Part shown: positions 1-9,286 of the stretch, piece after piece
How positions within the stretch are numbered: position 1 is the first letter of the stretch
How the letters are laid out: every line of letters begins with the position of its first letter
Source: Paenibacillus castaneae
GTDB taxonomy: Bacteria; Bacillota; Bacilli; Paenibacillales; Paenibacillaceae
Assembly (NCBI RefSeq): GCF_002884445.1
Contig: NZ_KZ614144.1
Coordinates: 1,220,202 to 1,284,201 of the forward strand
Direction: 5' to 3'
DNA: 64,000 nt
Program-made: the position numbers and the translations under genes
Notes under the pieces: generated by a model
Told to the model about the DNA's origin: nothing
What the model saw: the letters and a program-made list of their open reading frames with translations, nothing else
Databases searched by the model: none

Positions 1-282
1 CTGAGGCTAATTACGATTCCGCTACTGACGAATATTCATTTCTTCGTCATTGTTATGGGCGTTATCGGAGCATTCCAGTCCTTTAGCCAGATTTATGTGC
101 TAGCAGGCGATGGTGGTCCCCAGTACAGCGCAGCAACAGTTGTATTTTATATTTTCGAGAATGCATTCAAGTACTTTAATATGGGCTATGCCAGTGCGAT
201 TGCTTGGGTTCTTGGCCTTATTATTTTCATTGTTACACTCCTTCAGTTCCGCTTGTCAAAAAAATGGGTTTATAACGATTAG
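1..282 (+). CDS. Sugar ABC transporter permease, MalF/UgpA-like (5' end outside window)
   Basis: This is the C-terminal 93 residues of an inner-membrane permease of a carbohydrate ABC importer. The open frame runs from the first base of the window with no start, so the N-terminal part lies upstream. The fragment has two hydrophobic stretches and the conserved phrase GAFQSFSQIYVLAGDGGP, which is typical of MalF/UgpA-type permeases. It ends about 40 bases before a second permease gene, and the two would form the membrane heterodimer that pairs with a binding protein and an ATPase encoded elsewhere. The following GH43 and GH2 genes suggest the cargo is a plant-cell-wall oligosaccharide. The substrate cannot be read from the sequence. 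Confidence 0.9.
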   Translation: MRLITIPLLTNIHFFVIVMGVIGAFQSFSQIYVLAGDGGPQYSAATVVFYIFENAFKYFNMGYASAIAWVLGLIIFIVTLLQFRLSKKWVYND

Positions 283-322
283 TACTTTACCGTTACAGTT
301 TGTGAGGGGAGTTTGAATCAAC

Positions 323-1159
323 ATGCAACAGAAACGACTAACAAACCTTTGGGTGGCATTAATCCTTTGTGTCGGCTCCATTCTTATGCTGGCGCCGTTT
401 GTCTGGACGATATCCACTTCATTAAAAGATCAACGCAACGTTTTCGAAATTCCGCCTAAGTGGATTCCAGACCCTGCAACTTTCAAGAACTATATTACAG
501 CTTGGAATGATTCGCCTTTGCTTAGCGGATTTATGAACAGTATGATTATCGTCGTATTCGTTCTCGTCATTGGGTTGTTCGTATCAACCATGGCAGCATA
601 TGCTTTTGCAAAAATTGAATTCCCGTTTAAAGATGCTATTTTTCTATCCTTGCTTGGAACAATGATGATTCCTTTTTCGGTAGTAATGATACCCCAGTTC
701 ATTGGCTTCTCGCATATTAATTGGACAGATACGCTTCTGCCGCTCATTGTGCCGGGTTTGTTCGGAAATATCGTCGTTATTTTCTTCCTGCGCCAATACT
801 TGGCGGGCGGTCTCCCGAATGAGTTAGTGGAAGCAGCCAAGCTGGACGGAAGCAGTTTCTTCCGAACTTTCTGGACCATTGCTTTGCCGGTTGCAAAGCC
901 TGCGGTTGCAGCTCAAGCAGCGCTAACCTTCATGCATATTTGGAATGACTTTATGGGGCCGCTTATTTATTTAAGCTCGCCTCAGAAGCAAACGATTCAA
1001 GTACTCATTGCTTCTATGCAATCGCAGTACATGGGCTCCTCTAACTATCCGGTCATTTTGGCAGCATCCATCATTTCTATGATTCCGGTTATTCTCGTAT
1101 TCTTTTTCTGCCAACGCTATTTTATTGAATCAATGGCTATTAGTGGTTTAAAGGGTTAA
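323..1159 (+). CDS. Carbohydrate ABC transporter permease, MalG/UgpE-like
   Basis: A 278-residue membrane permease with about six transmembrane segments, the usual length for the MalG family. The EAA loop that contacts the ATPase is visible as ELVEAAKLDGSSFFRTFWTI (about residues 172-191), and the C terminus has the typical MAISGLKG ending. A GAGGGG ribosome site precedes the ATG. It follows the other permease closely and is followed after 4 bases by a GH43 lipoprotein gene, so import and extracellular glycan cleavage are probably co-transcribed. The ATPase is not in the window; Firmicutes often use a shared MsmX-type ATPase, which is an inference here. Confidence 0.93.
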   Translation: MQQKRLTNLWVALILCVGSILMLAPFVWTISTSLKDQRNVFEIPPKWIPDPATFKNYITAWNDSPLLSGFMNSMIIVVFVLVIGLFVSTMAAYAFAKIEFPFKDAIFLSLLGTMMIPFSVVMIPQFIGFSHINWTDTLLPLIVPGLFGNIVVIFFLRQYLAGGLPNELVEAAKLDGSSFFRTFWTIALPVAKPAVAAQAALTFMHIWNDFMGPLIYLSSPQKQTIQVLIASMQSQYMGSSNYPVILAASIISMIPVILVFFFCQRYFIESMAISGLKG

Positions 1160-1163
1160 TGGG

Positions 1164-3638
1164 ATGAGAATATGTATATTGGGAAAATCGAGGCTGTCGA
1201 AGGCAGTCGTCTTCCTAGCCGTTTCGATTATGCTCATACTAAGCGGTTGTCAATCGATTCCAAAAGAGAAAGAAGTCATCCTGTTGGAGGAGGATTCTAA
1301 ATTGTATACGAACTCGTTTAAGCTCGATCAAGAGTGGGAGGATTATGGTATTGGAGATCCTTTCATCATGCGATACAACGGCAAGTTTTATTTATACTGC
1401 AGCACCAAAGATTGGAGACCAGGCATTAAAGCTTGGAGCTCCAAGAACTTAGTAGATTGGAGCTATGAAGGTCTGGTAACTGAAGATCCCATAACAACTG
1501 GAGCATATGCACCGGAAGTCGTTTACTGGAATGGCAGCTTCTATTTGTATACATCGCCTGCGGGCCAAGGCCATTATGTACTGCAAAGTGACAGTCCAAC
1601 CGGTCCGTTCGTTGTCAAAACAGACAATCTAGGAAATTCCATTGATGGTTCTGTTTTTATTGATGACAATGGCAAATGGTATTTCACGAATGCAGGAACG
1701 CAAGGCATTGTTGCTCATGAAATGCCTGATCCGTTTACGATTGATATTGGCATAACAACGAACGCATTTCTTGGACATTGGACAGAAGGGTCCATGATTT
1801 GGAAGCGAAATGGCTTGTACTATATGACTTATACGGGCAATCACGTTTTTAGCAACGGCTATCGTGTTAACTATGCGGTTTCAAAGAATAGCCCATTCGG
1901 TGATTACACAATCCCTTCAAACAATCCCATTATTATTAATGTGAAGGATGAATTTAAAGGACTTGGCCACAGTGCGACTGTGCTGGGCCCGGATATGGAC
2001 TCTTATTATATTACTTACCATAATTTGATTGGACATTCCGCTGAAGGACCGCCTGTTCGTGAACTGAACATTGACCGCCTTGCTTATAACGGCGATAAGC
2101 TGGTCGTATTTGGCCCGACGAATGATCATAAGCAGCCGGCGCCTGCGATGCCTACCGTGTATGGCTGGCTATCGGAGGACAGCTTATCCGATCAGTGGGA
2201 GAAAACAGAGTCAGCTGATGGAGAAAAAGTACTTAGCAAAGGAACCACAGATGGAATATTTATTGCGGAATATAATTTCCGTTTGAATGATACGGACGCA
2301 GCGGCGGGCAATAGCGCGATTGCAGCTTTATTCTCCTATGTAGATGAAGCTAATTATGCGGCTGTCAAGCTGCTGCCATCCAAGCATGAGCTCCAATATG
2401 TGACGATGAGAAATGGAACGGAGCAGCAGGTCGCGCAAGCAGAGCTTCCGAAAGAGTTCGACTACACGAAGCTGCACACGATTCGTGTTGAACAACGTGA
2501 AGACAGTGTGCTCGTCTTCTTCGACGGAATGAAGAAGCTGGAGGAGTCTGCATCTGCACCTGCTGGCGGCAAAATTGGTTATATCGCCGTTGATTCGAAA
2601 CCGATCTATGAATTTACCGCTTTCACGAATGAAGCCGACGGAAGCAGTGATTTTGAGGCGTATAAGCCTGTACCTGGATCTATTGAAGCTGTTCATTATT
2701 TAAAGGAAGCTGAGCGAGGCTTTCATATGAAACAGAAGCATTCGGAGTCAAGCGGCTTCCGGAAATCGGACGGTGTACCTATTCACAAGCTGGATGATGG
2801 TAGCTATTCGGTAAGCTTGCAGCAGAGTGGTGACTGGTTGAAATACAAGCTCAATGTGAAGGATACTTCGAAATATGGAATAGGCCTGACGCTTCAGAAG
2901 CCCAATAAGGATGTAGTGATAGAGTGGTCCATAGACGGTGGAGAAGCGGTGAAGACGAAGATCAAAGCTGATGATCCAGCTTTTATAGAGGACACGGCTA
3001 AGCTTCGTATAGGAACAATGGATATTTCGGCAGGTTTTCATGAGCTTAAGGTGCAGCTGAAAAGTGGAGTGGTTGAACTTCAATCATTCGAGCTGTTCGC
3101 TGTCGATATGTTGGATAAACAGCAGCCAATTGATCAATTGTCCGTTCAAACAGCCATTGGATTATTTGAACAGGCAGATGGCACATATACGGGCAGCGGT
3201 TCTGATGATGACATGATATTCGCTGGAAATGACAATTGGGATGAGTATGAATTATCGGTTGACGTTCAGTTGGGTGCAGAGTCTGATAGCGGAGGCGTAT
3301 TTATTCGAGAGTCAAATGAATCTTACCATCCTGCTCAAGTGAGGGATGCGGCGATGGGCTATTACATCGGCATTTCTTCTTCAGAGCTGACCTTGAATCG
3401 AATGAATTATGACTTAATGCTGGTGTCCAGTGAAACTGCACAGTTGGAAACTGGACGAAAGTATTCGATTAGAATTGTCGCAAAAGGCGGTAATATTCAA
3501 GTTTATCTAGGGGATGGTGCAAAACCCCTCATTAATTACACCGATCCTAATCCATTTTTGCATGGAAAGATAGGCATTCGTTCGGAACGATCTGCGGTGT
3601 CCTTCAGTGATTTGACAGTAAAGCCGCTAAAAAAATAA
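1164..3638 (+). CDS. Multidomain GH43 family glycoside hydrolase lipoprotein
   Basis: This is an 824-residue secreted lipoprotein. The N terminus has a hydrophobic segment and lipobox LILSGC with the lipidated cysteine at residue 29. A five-bladed-propeller GH43 domain covers about residues 55-320. The three GH43 acids are visible: D65 in GDPFIMRYNGKFY (base), D161 in IDGSVFIDDNG (pKa modulator) and E208 in WTEGSM (acid). GH43 enzymes typically act on arabinose- or xylose-containing glycans. Behind it are a beta-sandwich region (about 330-490), a CBM6-like region (about 505-650, with GDWLKYKLNV) and a C-terminal LamG/DUF1080-like region. The domain calls after residue 320 rest on pattern only. 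Its position between sugar permeases and a GH2 gene indicates membrane-tethered degradation of an oligosaccharide that is then imported. The exact substrate is unknown. Confidence 0.88.
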   Translation: MRICILGKSRLSKAVVFLAVSIMLILSGCQSIPKEKEVILLEEDSKLYTNSFKLDQEWEDYGIGDPFIMRYNGKFYLYCSTKDWRPGIKAWSSKNLVDWSYEGLVTEDPITTGAYAPEVVYWNGSFYLYTSPAGQGHYVLQSDSPTGPFVVKTDNLGNSIDGSVFIDDNGKWYFTNAGTQGIVAHEMPDPFTIDIGITTNAFLGHWTEGSMIWKRNGLYYMTYTGNHVFSNGYRVNYAVSKNSPFGDYTIPSNNPIIINVKDEFKGLGHSATVLGPDMDSYYITYHNLIGHSAEGPPVRELNIDRLAYNGDKLVVFGPTNDHKQPAPAMPTVYGWLSEDSLSDQWEKTESADGEKVLSKGTTDGIFIAEYNFRLNDTDAAAGNSAIAALFSYVDEANYAAVKLLPSKHELQYVTMRNGTEQQVAQAELPKEFDYTKLHTIRVEQREDSVLVFFDGMKKLEESASAPAGGKIGYIAVDSKPIYEFTAFTNEADGSSDFEAYKPVPGSIEAVHYLKEAERGFHMKQKHSESSGFRKSDGVPIHKLDDGSYSVSLQQSGDWLKYKLNVKDTSKYGIGLTLQKPNKDVVIEWSIDGGEAVKTKIKADDPAFIEDTAKLRIGTMDISAGFHELKVQLKSGVVELQSFELFAVDMLDKQQPIDQLSVQTAIGLFEQADGTYTGSGSDDDMIFAGNDNWDEYELSVDVQLGAESDSGGVFIRESNESYHPAQVRDAAMGYYIGISSSELTLNRMNYDLMLVSSETAQLETGRKYSIRIVAKGGNIQVYLGDGAKPLINYTDPNPFLHGKIGIRSERSAVSFSDLTVKPLKK

Positions 3639-3672
3639 TACAAAGCATAAGCAATAGGACTGGAGTGGGAAT

Positions 3673-5445
3673 ATGATTTATCCGTTACGAAATGAATATC
3701 CAAGACCACAGTTTGAACGATCATCCTGGCTTAATCTAAATGGAGAATGGGAATTCACTTATGACGATTCGAATGTGGGCAGTGATAATAAATGGTTTGA
3801 GGGAAAGCAATTTGATCGCAAAATTCAAGTGCCGTTCTGCTATCAAAGTGAGCTGAGCGGCATTAATGAGAAGTCGTTCCATGATATCGTTTGGTATAGC
3901 AAAAATATCGAGCTTCCTTCTGAATATGCAGGCAAGCGAATCCTTATCCATTTCGGTGCAGTGGATTACGAAGCGAAAGTATGGGTAAACGGACATTTAG
4001 TAGCAAGCCATGAAGGCGGTCATACGCCATTTCATGCCGACATTACTGCTGTTTTGAATGCATCAGGTGCAAATCGTATAGTTGTGCGCGCTCAAGATTA
4101 TAGCAAAGACGTCACGCTTCCTAGAGGAAAGCAGTATTGGAAAGAGAATTCGGAGCAGGTCTTCTATACGCGGACGACTGGCATTTGGCAGACGGTTTGG
4201 ATCGAAGCCGTAAATGCCGCCCATGTGAGCAGCGTTAGGTTAACGCCGGATATTGATTCGAACAAAATCCATATTCGCAGTGTAATAGAAGGATCAGAAT
4301 TACACGCAGGGTTGCGACTCGGCATTAAAATATCTTTTGAAGGCGAATTAATAGCTGAGGATGTTATCCGGGTTATGGCGCAGGAAGAGGAAGTGTCGAT
4401 TAAGCTTCATGACTTCAACGATCATGGTCTCGGGCGCTGGTGGTCGCCAGAGAAACCGAACTTATATGATGTAGAATTTACGCTGCTTGAAGGCGAACGA
4501 GAACTTGATCGGGTGAAAAGCTATTTCGGCATGAGGAAGATCTCAATTGAGGATGGTGTTATTTGTTTAAATAATCGTCCTTATTATATGAAGTTAATTT
4601 TGGATCAAGGTTATTTTCCTGGCGGTGTGCTCACAGCTCCAAGCGATGAAATGCTGCGCATGGACGTTGAATTAGCGAAGCAGATGGGATTTAATGGCGC
4701 GAGGAAGCATCAGAAGGTTGAAGATCCGCGGTATCTGTATTGGTGTGATCAGCTTGGTCTGCTTGTTTGGGGCGAAATGGCGAATGCTTATCAATACTCG
4801 GAGCAATACGTATCTCGTATCATGAATGAATGGCAAGAGGCTGTACATCGCGACTACAATCATCCTTGTATCGTTGTATGGGTTCCGCTTAATGAAAGCT
4901 GGGGAACGCCAAATATATTAATAGACAAAAAGCAGCAGTACCATGCCTCGACACTTTATTATTTAACTAAATCTCTCGACGAGACAAGACCTGTCATCTC
5001 AAACGATGGCTGGGAGCATGTGAAATCTGATATTTATACCATTCATGACTATGAGAGCCGAGAAGAAATTTTGGCGCTTCGGTATGCTACACCAGAGCTG
5101 TCAATTAAGAGCGATCCTCAAGGAAGAAAGATTATTGTGCCAGGCTTCTCTTATAATGGTGAGCCGGTACAGTTGTCGGAGTTTGGCGGAATTTCCTATA
5201 TTCGGGATAATGCGGAAGGCTGGGGTTATTCTTCTGCGCAAAACGATCAGGACTTTTTGAATCGTTTAATTGCGGTGATGCGCCCCGTTATTATAGCAGG
5301 TGGACTGCAGGGCTACTGCTACACACAGCTGACAGATGTCGAGCAGGAGAAGAACGGCCTGCTAACCTTTGATCGTGAGCCGAAGCTTCCTGTAGAAATA
5401 TATCGCAAGCTAAACGCTGGCATTACGCCAGTGCTAACTAAATAA
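3673..5445 (+). CDS. Glycoside hydrolase family 2 enzyme (beta-galactosidase/glucuronidase type)
   Basis: A 590-residue enzyme with the GH2 order of sugar-binding jelly roll (about 10-175), immunoglobulin-like domain (about 180-285) and TIM barrel. The general acid/base glutamate is E408 in WVPLNESWG and the nucleophile is E503 in VQLSEFGG. There is no signal peptide, so it acts in the cytoplasm on imported oligosaccharides. At 590 residues it lacks the extra C-terminal domains of LacZ and resembles the shorter GH2 proteins. GH2 activity could be beta-galactosidase, beta-glucuronidase, beta-mannosidase or alpha-L-arabinofuranosidase; I cannot decide. The start is the ATG behind GGAGTGGG. It is the last gene of its operon, followed by a strong terminator. 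Confidence 0.9.
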   Translation: MIYPLRNEYPRPQFERSSWLNLNGEWEFTYDDSNVGSDNKWFEGKQFDRKIQVPFCYQSELSGINEKSFHDIVWYSKNIELPSEYAGKRILIHFGAVDYEAKVWVNGHLVASHEGGHTPFHADITAVLNASGANRIVVRAQDYSKDVTLPRGKQYWKENSEQVFYTRTTGIWQTVWIEAVNAAHVSSVRLTPDIDSNKIHIRSVIEGSELHAGLRLGIKISFEGELIAEDVIRVMAQEEEVSIKLHDFNDHGLGRWWSPEKPNLYDVEFTLLEGERELDRVKSYFGMRKISIEDGVICLNNRPYYMKLILDQGYFPGGVLTAPSDEMLRMDVELAKQMGFNGARKHQKVEDPRYLYWCDQLGLLVWGEMANAYQYSEQYVSRIMNEWQEAVHRDYNHPCIVVWVPLNESWGTPNILIDKKQQYHASTLYYLTKSLDETRPVISNDGWEHVKSDIYTIHDYESREEILALRYATPELSIKSDPQGRKIIVPGFSYNGEPVQLSEFGGISYIRDNAEGWGYSSAQNDQDFLNRLIAVMRPVIIAGGLQGYCYTQLTDVEQEKNGLLTFDREPKLPVEIYRKLNAGITPVLTK

Positions 5446-5465
5446 TAAGGCTTGAAAATTGGATA

Positions 5466-5510
5466 GGGCTGTCCGGCAGAGCGCATAAATGCGCTAGCCG
5501 GACAGCCCTT
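5466..5510 (+). terminator. Rho-independent terminator after the GH43/GH2 operon
   Basis: A long hairpin pairs gggctgtccggc (5466-5477) with gccggacagccc (5497-5508). An inner stem agcgca/tgcgct closes on a taaa loop. A short T-rich tail follows. It lies 20 bases after the GH2 stop codon. Confidence 0.9.
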
Positions 5511-5779
5511 ATTTGTATCATATATTTAACCGAGCCTCTTCTTATTGAAGGGCCGTGTGGGATCCCCTTGTTAACAGCAAACTGCATGTGTATCAAGTTG
5601 ACAAAAGACTTGCATCCTAAAACAACGAAAGCCCTACCTCTCTTCCGTCCTCGCGGCTCCGATGACCGCGCCAGTGTGAATCAGAAATACAGCACGAAAC
5701 ATGATTTGGAATTAACAGAAAAGAAATCAAAATCAGAGGGTTACATTGAATCTTGCTGGGGATACTCTGGGGTTAAATA
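5511..5779. other. Intergenic stretch without a recognisable gene
   Basis: Between the terminator and the promoter of the DUF421 gene I see no frame with coding character and no clear structured RNA. A 79-codon open frame exists here but has no ribosome site and no recognisable protein pattern. Confidence 0.5.
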
Positions 5780-5808
5780 TTGTACATTACTTATTACTAT
5801 ACTATAAA
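5780..5808 (+). promoter_or_regulatory. Sigma-A-type promoter of the DUF421 gene
   Basis: TTGTAC at 5780-5785 is followed after exactly 17 bases by TATAAA at 5803-5808. It lies about 100 bases upstream of the DUF421 start. A small dyad ttgtc/gacaa occurs in the leader near 5851-5866. Confidence 0.6.
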
Positions 5809-5910
5809 ATAATTGAAAAAGCAACATCAATTTGAAATGTGAATGTTTTTTTGTCTTTTGGACAATATAGGTATTGGAAATATCCGCGAATCGGGATAAG
5901 GGGGATGTAA

Positions 5911-6783
5911 ATGCCGGATTGGATTGAAATTATTGTTCGAACAATGGCAGCAATGGTCATATTATTTGCGCTTACGAAAGTACTAGGCAAACGTCAAATT
6001 TCACAGCTCTCTTTGTTTGAATACATAACGGGCATAACTATTGGTAATATTGCTGCTTATATTTCACTAGAGCTCGATAATCTATGGTACTTAGGAATTG
6101 TCTCATTAATAGTGTGGGTTGGTGTATCTGTTGGGATGGAGTTTGCAACAGTAAAAAGCAAAAAAATGAGAGATATTGTGGATGGCAAAGGAACCGTGTT
6201 AATTAAAAATGGACAATTAATTAAAAAAAACTTGCTTAAGGAACGGTTGACGATGGACGAAATGTTAGAGCAGCTGCGCAAGAAGGATGTCTATCGCGTA
6301 GCTGATGTTGAGTTTGCCGTCATGGAGCAAAGCGGTGAGGTCAATGTTCTGCTGAAAAAGGAATATCAGCCGATCACGCCTGAACTGCTTGGGTGGAAAA
6401 TTGCCCCTGGACGGGAAGCTAAGACCGTCGTGATAGACGGTAATATTCTAGAAGATGTTCTCCATGAGGCGGGTTATGATCGAAATTGGCTCCTGCATGA
6501 GCTGAAGAAAAATAAATTGAAAGAGGAAGACGTTTTTTTTGCACAAATAGACAGCAATGGAGAACTGCAGCTGCAAACGGGAATTGAGGGATTACAAACA
6601 AGCGGCAATCAAACGAAGCCGGGAGATCGGGTCTCTATGCTGCTCGAGCAATTTGAGGCGGAGCTTGTCCGCCTGGAACGATTGTCACGAAATGAAAGCG
6701 ATCGTCGTATTTATCAAACAGCGCGTGATCGATTTCAAGCGGGCTATAATGCATGGCTAGAAAACCGCATTCCGCATAAATAA
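5911..6783 (+). CDS. DUF421 domain membrane protein (YetF family)
   Basis: A 290-residue protein with an N-terminal membrane part of three helices (about residues 7-85) containing LGKRQISQLSLFEYITGI, a hallmark of the DUF421/YetF family. It is followed by a cytosolic region with the conserved LLKKEYQPITPE. The C-terminal 50 residues are charged and helical, an extension beyond the common family length of about 220-230. The biochemical role of the family is not settled; several members are linked to spore-former membrane functions. The ATG at 5911 follows GGGGGATGTAA. It is convergent with the HxlR gene, with a single base between the stop codons and no separate terminator visible. Confidence 0.88.
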   Translation: MPDWIEIIVRTMAAMVILFALTKVLGKRQISQLSLFEYITGITIGNIAAYISLELDNLWYLGIVSLIVWVGVSVGMEFATVKSKKMRDIVDGKGTVLIKNGQLIKKNLLKERLTMDEMLEQLRKKDVYRVADVEFAVMEQSGEVNVLLKKEYQPITPELLGWKIAPGREAKTVVIDGNILEDVLHEAGYDRNWLLHELKKNKLKEEDVFFAQIDSNGELQLQTGIEGLQTSGNQTKPGDRVSMLLEQFEAELVRLERLSRNESDRRIYQTARDRFQAGYNAWLENRIPHK

Positions 6784-6784
6784 G

Positions 6785-7117
6785 CTAGGTCCATCTCGCC
6801 GACCAAAGCTTCATTTCTTTTAAAATATGATGCAAATCCTCGCCCTTAGGTGTAAGTGTATATTCGACGGTTACCGGAACAGTAGGAAATACTTTACGTT
6901 CAAGCACGCCTTTATCCTCAAGATGACGGAGCGTACTTGTTAGCGCGCGGGGACTTACAGCAGGAATTAGCCGCTGTATTTCTCCAAATCTTTTGGTGCC
7001 GCCAAACAGCTCCCTTAGTACTAGAAATGCCCATTTCCCACCAATAACATCCAATGTTTTCTCGATATTGCATTCGATATGTAAAGGCTCTTTCGGTATG
7101 TAATTATGCGCACTCAA
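6785..7117 (-). CDS. HxlR family winged-helix transcriptional regulator
   Basis: A 110-residue DNA-binding protein. It shows the HxlR signature: an N-terminal cysteine (C16), then IGGKWAFLVLRELFGGTKRFGEIQ, shortened here to its core GGKWAFLVLREL, and SPRALTSTLRHLEDKGVLER for the recognition helix and wing. Family members often sense reactive electrophiles or oxidants through the conserved N-terminal cysteine. The start is TTG at 7117, preceded by AGAGAGGGG. It is divergent from an aldo/keto reductase gene, and control of that gene is the simplest inference. Confidence 0.93.
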   Translation of the reverse strand: MSAHNYIPKEPLHIECNIEKTLDVIGGKWAFLVLRELFGGTKRFGEIQRLIPAVSPRALTSTLRHLEDKGVLERKVFPTVPVTVEYTLTPKGEDLHHILKEMKLWSARWT

Positions 7118-7265
7118 ATAGAAGTACCCCTCTCTGCTTATTACTATCCATAAGTATAGTATATATATTTAAGATAATATAATGAAAAAACATTCACTAC
7201 TTTAACTCTATTAGAAACTACTATACACTGTTTATGGAGACATTATAAATGAGGAGTGATTGCAC
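7118..7265. promoter_or_regulatory. Divergent control region between HxlR and aldo/keto reductase genes
   Basis: An AT-rich 148-base region. It contains GTATAGT at 7154-7160 and its reverse complement ACTATAC at 7220-7226, each near one of the two start codons. These are candidate HxlR half-sites. No single promoter hexamer pair stands out. Confidence 0.4.
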
Positions 7266-8246
7266 ATGCAAATGAACTATAGAAGGCTAGGTAAGAGTGG
7301 ATTAAAGGTAAGTGAAATTGGACTTGGAAGCTGGCTGACTTATGGCACTGCCACAGAAGCAGAAACAGCGCAGGCTTGCATACATAAAGCTTATGAATTA
7401 GGCATTAACTTCTTCGATACGGCGAACGCCTATAATACTGGAGCAGCAGAAAAGGTCATGGGGGAAGCTTTGAAAGCGTATACACGAAGCAGCTATGTGC
7501 TTGCGACAAAAGTGTTTTTCCCGATGGGCTCAGGGCCGAATGATCGCGGACTCTCACGCAAGCATATTGTGGAACAGTGTGAGGCGAGCTTGAAGCGTCT
7601 AGGAACAGATTATATTGATCTATATCAATGCCACCGATTCGATAACGAGACGCCGGTTGAGGAAACGCTTCGAGCACTGGATGATTTGACTGCACAGGGT
7701 AAAGTACTCTATGCAGGCATAAGTGAATGGTCTGCTGCTCAAATCACGGATGCGGCTGAAAGAAGCAAAAAGCTTGGCCTGCGTCCTCTTGTTTCGAATC
7801 AGCCGATTTATAATATGTTTGAGCGTTATATTGAGAAGGATGTGCTACAGGTTTGTGAAAGTGAAGGGATGGGACAAGTGGTGTTCTCACCGCTTGCTCA
7901 AGGAATATTGACCGGGAAATATAAACCGGGCCAAGCTGCTCCGTCAGACAGCCGTGCTGCAAACGATAAAACTAACGGCATTATTAACAGCTATATGCGC
8001 GAGGATGTACTACAGGTGGCAGAGAAGCTGGAACAGCTTGCGGGTAGCATCGGAGCAACGCTTTCTCAATTTGCATTAGCATGGGTGCTTCGTCAGCCAG
8101 GAGTAAGTTCAGCTATTATCGGATCAAGCCGTCCATCGCAGATCGAAGAGAATGTAAAGGCCATTAATGTGGTGCTGTCCGAAGAGATTTTGGCACAAAC
8201 AGAGGCTATATTGTCTGAAGTTAGCGGTTTTTCACCAAAGCGGTAA
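7266..8246 (+). CDS. Aldo/keto reductase, potassium-channel beta-subunit type
   Basis: A 326-residue NADPH-dependent oxidoreductase with a TIM barrel. Visible marks are MNYRRLGKSGLKVSEIGLGSW at the N terminus (first residues only), FFDTANAY with the catalytic Asp and Tyr, and IDLYQCHRFD. The C-terminal coenzyme site AIIGSSRPSQIEENVKAI is also present. The sequence most resembles the YghZ/Kv-beta-like branch, which reduces aldehydes such as methylglyoxal. I chose ATG 7266 because GAGGAG lies 9 bases upstream, while the in-frame TTG at 7260 is too close to it. The divergent HxlR gene suggests induction by electrophiles. Confidence 0.92.
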   Translation: MQMNYRRLGKSGLKVSEIGLGSWLTYGTATEAETAQACIHKAYELGINFFDTANAYNTGAAEKVMGEALKAYTRSSYVLATKVFFPMGSGPNDRGLSRKHIVEQCEASLKRLGTDYIDLYQCHRFDNETPVEETLRALDDLTAQGKVLYAGISEWSAAQITDAAERSKKLGLRPLVSNQPIYNMFERYIEKDVLQVCESEGMGQVVFSPLAQGILTGKYKPGQAAPSDSRAANDKTNGIINSYMREDVLQVAEKLEQLAGSIGATLSQFALAWVLRQPGVSSAIIGSSRPSQIEENVKAINVVLSEEILAQTEAILSEVSGFSPKR

Positions 8247-8256
8247 TTTTATTAAT

Positions 8257-8305
8257 AAAGAGGGTGTCCCAAAAGCCTATGGTGCTTTTGGGACACCCTC
8301 TTTTT
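8257..8305. terminator. Bidirectional Rho-independent terminator
   Basis: A perfect 20-bp stem pairs aaagagggtgtcccaaaagc (8257-8276) with its complement at 8284-8303, followed by further Ts. It lies between convergent genes and can serve both. Confidence 0.93.
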
Positions 8306-8332
8306 GACTATATATAATAGGAAGCGATTTTT

Positions 8333-9061
8333 TTATTCATTCATATGCTGCTCTGAACTTCTATTTACTTCAGGCAAAGTAATGGGTGTCGGCATTTCCT
8401 TGCCCCCGGCAAAATGATATTGGACGAGTGTATTGAATGAGTCTACCCATGGCATAAGAGATCTTCCGCCCCAAGCTTCCTTAGCATATTCATTAAAATA
8501 ATTGACAAAATCCATATTAGCGGAAATATGCACCTCTTGGACAGTAGGAGCAAGATCACGCACGGTTTTTGCCACTGTCTGTTTAAGCTCATTCGATAAG
8601 TCATTAACGTCATTGACGGAAAAATAAGAATTATAAGGCGATACAAGCAAACGGCCATTGCCATATGGATTTCCATTTTCACGATTGTATACGCCTTCCG
8701 TCGTCCCTGTATTGTCCTGCTCACGGTGTCTGCCTGAATTGCGTGTTCCTACGGCTGTCCAGTCCAGCATTAATCCAACATATGCGTTTTTATCGGTAAG
8801 CATGACAATTGCGGATGCGATGCCATTCAGCTCTGTTACTTTGCGCGAGATGACGGAGCTGTATTCAAAGAAGGCATTATCATGCTGATTAGCGTTATTC
8901 GACAGTGGACCGTATAACTTTGCATGAATCATTTTCGGATCATTGACTTGACGGCTGCCATAGTCAGTATCACTTTTTTGGGCAAGCTCCCTGTAATTGC
9001 AGCCGGCAGCCGAAGAAAGGACAGCAGCAGAAAGCAGCAGCGCAGCCATTCGTTTTACCAT
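8333..9061 (-). CDS. YhcN/YlaJ family sporulation-type lipoprotein
   Basis: A 242-residue exported lipoprotein. The signal MVKRMAALLLSAAVLSSAAGC ends in a lipobox whose cysteine is residue 21. The mature part contains the YhcN/YlaJ pattern: VTELNGIASAIVMLTDKNAYV, shown here by its core GIASAIVMLTDKNAYVGL, and later VRDLAPTVQEVHISANMDF. Family members sit in the forespore or spore membranes of Bacillus. I chose the ATG at 9061, because GGGGGT lies about 10 bases upstream and the signal peptide then has a normal length. An upstream in-frame ATG at 9082 lacks a ribosome site. It appears to be a single gene. Confidence 0.85.
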   Translation of the reverse strand: MVKRMAALLLSAAVLSSAAGCNYRELAQKSDTDYGSRQVNDPKMIHAKLYGPLSNNANQHDNAFFEYSSVISRKVTELNGIASAIVMLTDKNAYVGLMLDWTAVGTRNSGRHREQDNTGTTEGVYNRENGNPYGNGRLLVSPYNSYFSVNDVNDLSNELKQTVAKTVRDLAPTVQEVHISANMDFVNYFNEYAKEAWGGRSLMPWVDSFNTLVQYHFAGGKEMPTPITLPEVNRSSEQHMNE

Positions 9062-9082
9062 TAAGAACGGACCCCCATTCAT

Positions 9083-9286
9083 TCGATAATGCCTTTAGCT
9101 TTTGTTATTAAAAAATAAATATACGTTTATTCCCCATACATAATTGACCATACTTTTGGTGCACAATGAATGGCAGAGGGTAAGTAATTTGGAGAGACTA
9201 AGCCAATGGATGAGGAAAGCTAAAAACGTTGACGTACTGCGATTTTTGACAGCTTTGAGAACAATTTGTGAACTCTTCCTGTAACA
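9083..9286. other. Upstream region between the lipoprotein gene and ctaC
   Basis: No gene is supported here. The stretch is AT-rich and carries the divergent upstream regions of the lipoprotein gene and the oxidase operon. The phrase acaatttgtgaac near 9261 recalls half of a Rex or FNR-like site, but no full palindrome is present. Confidence 0.4.

Noticed and set aside
5568..5807. 79-codon frame between the GH2 and DUF421 genes
   Set aside because: No ribosome site and no protein-like pattern. It also runs through the promoter of the DUF421 gene.
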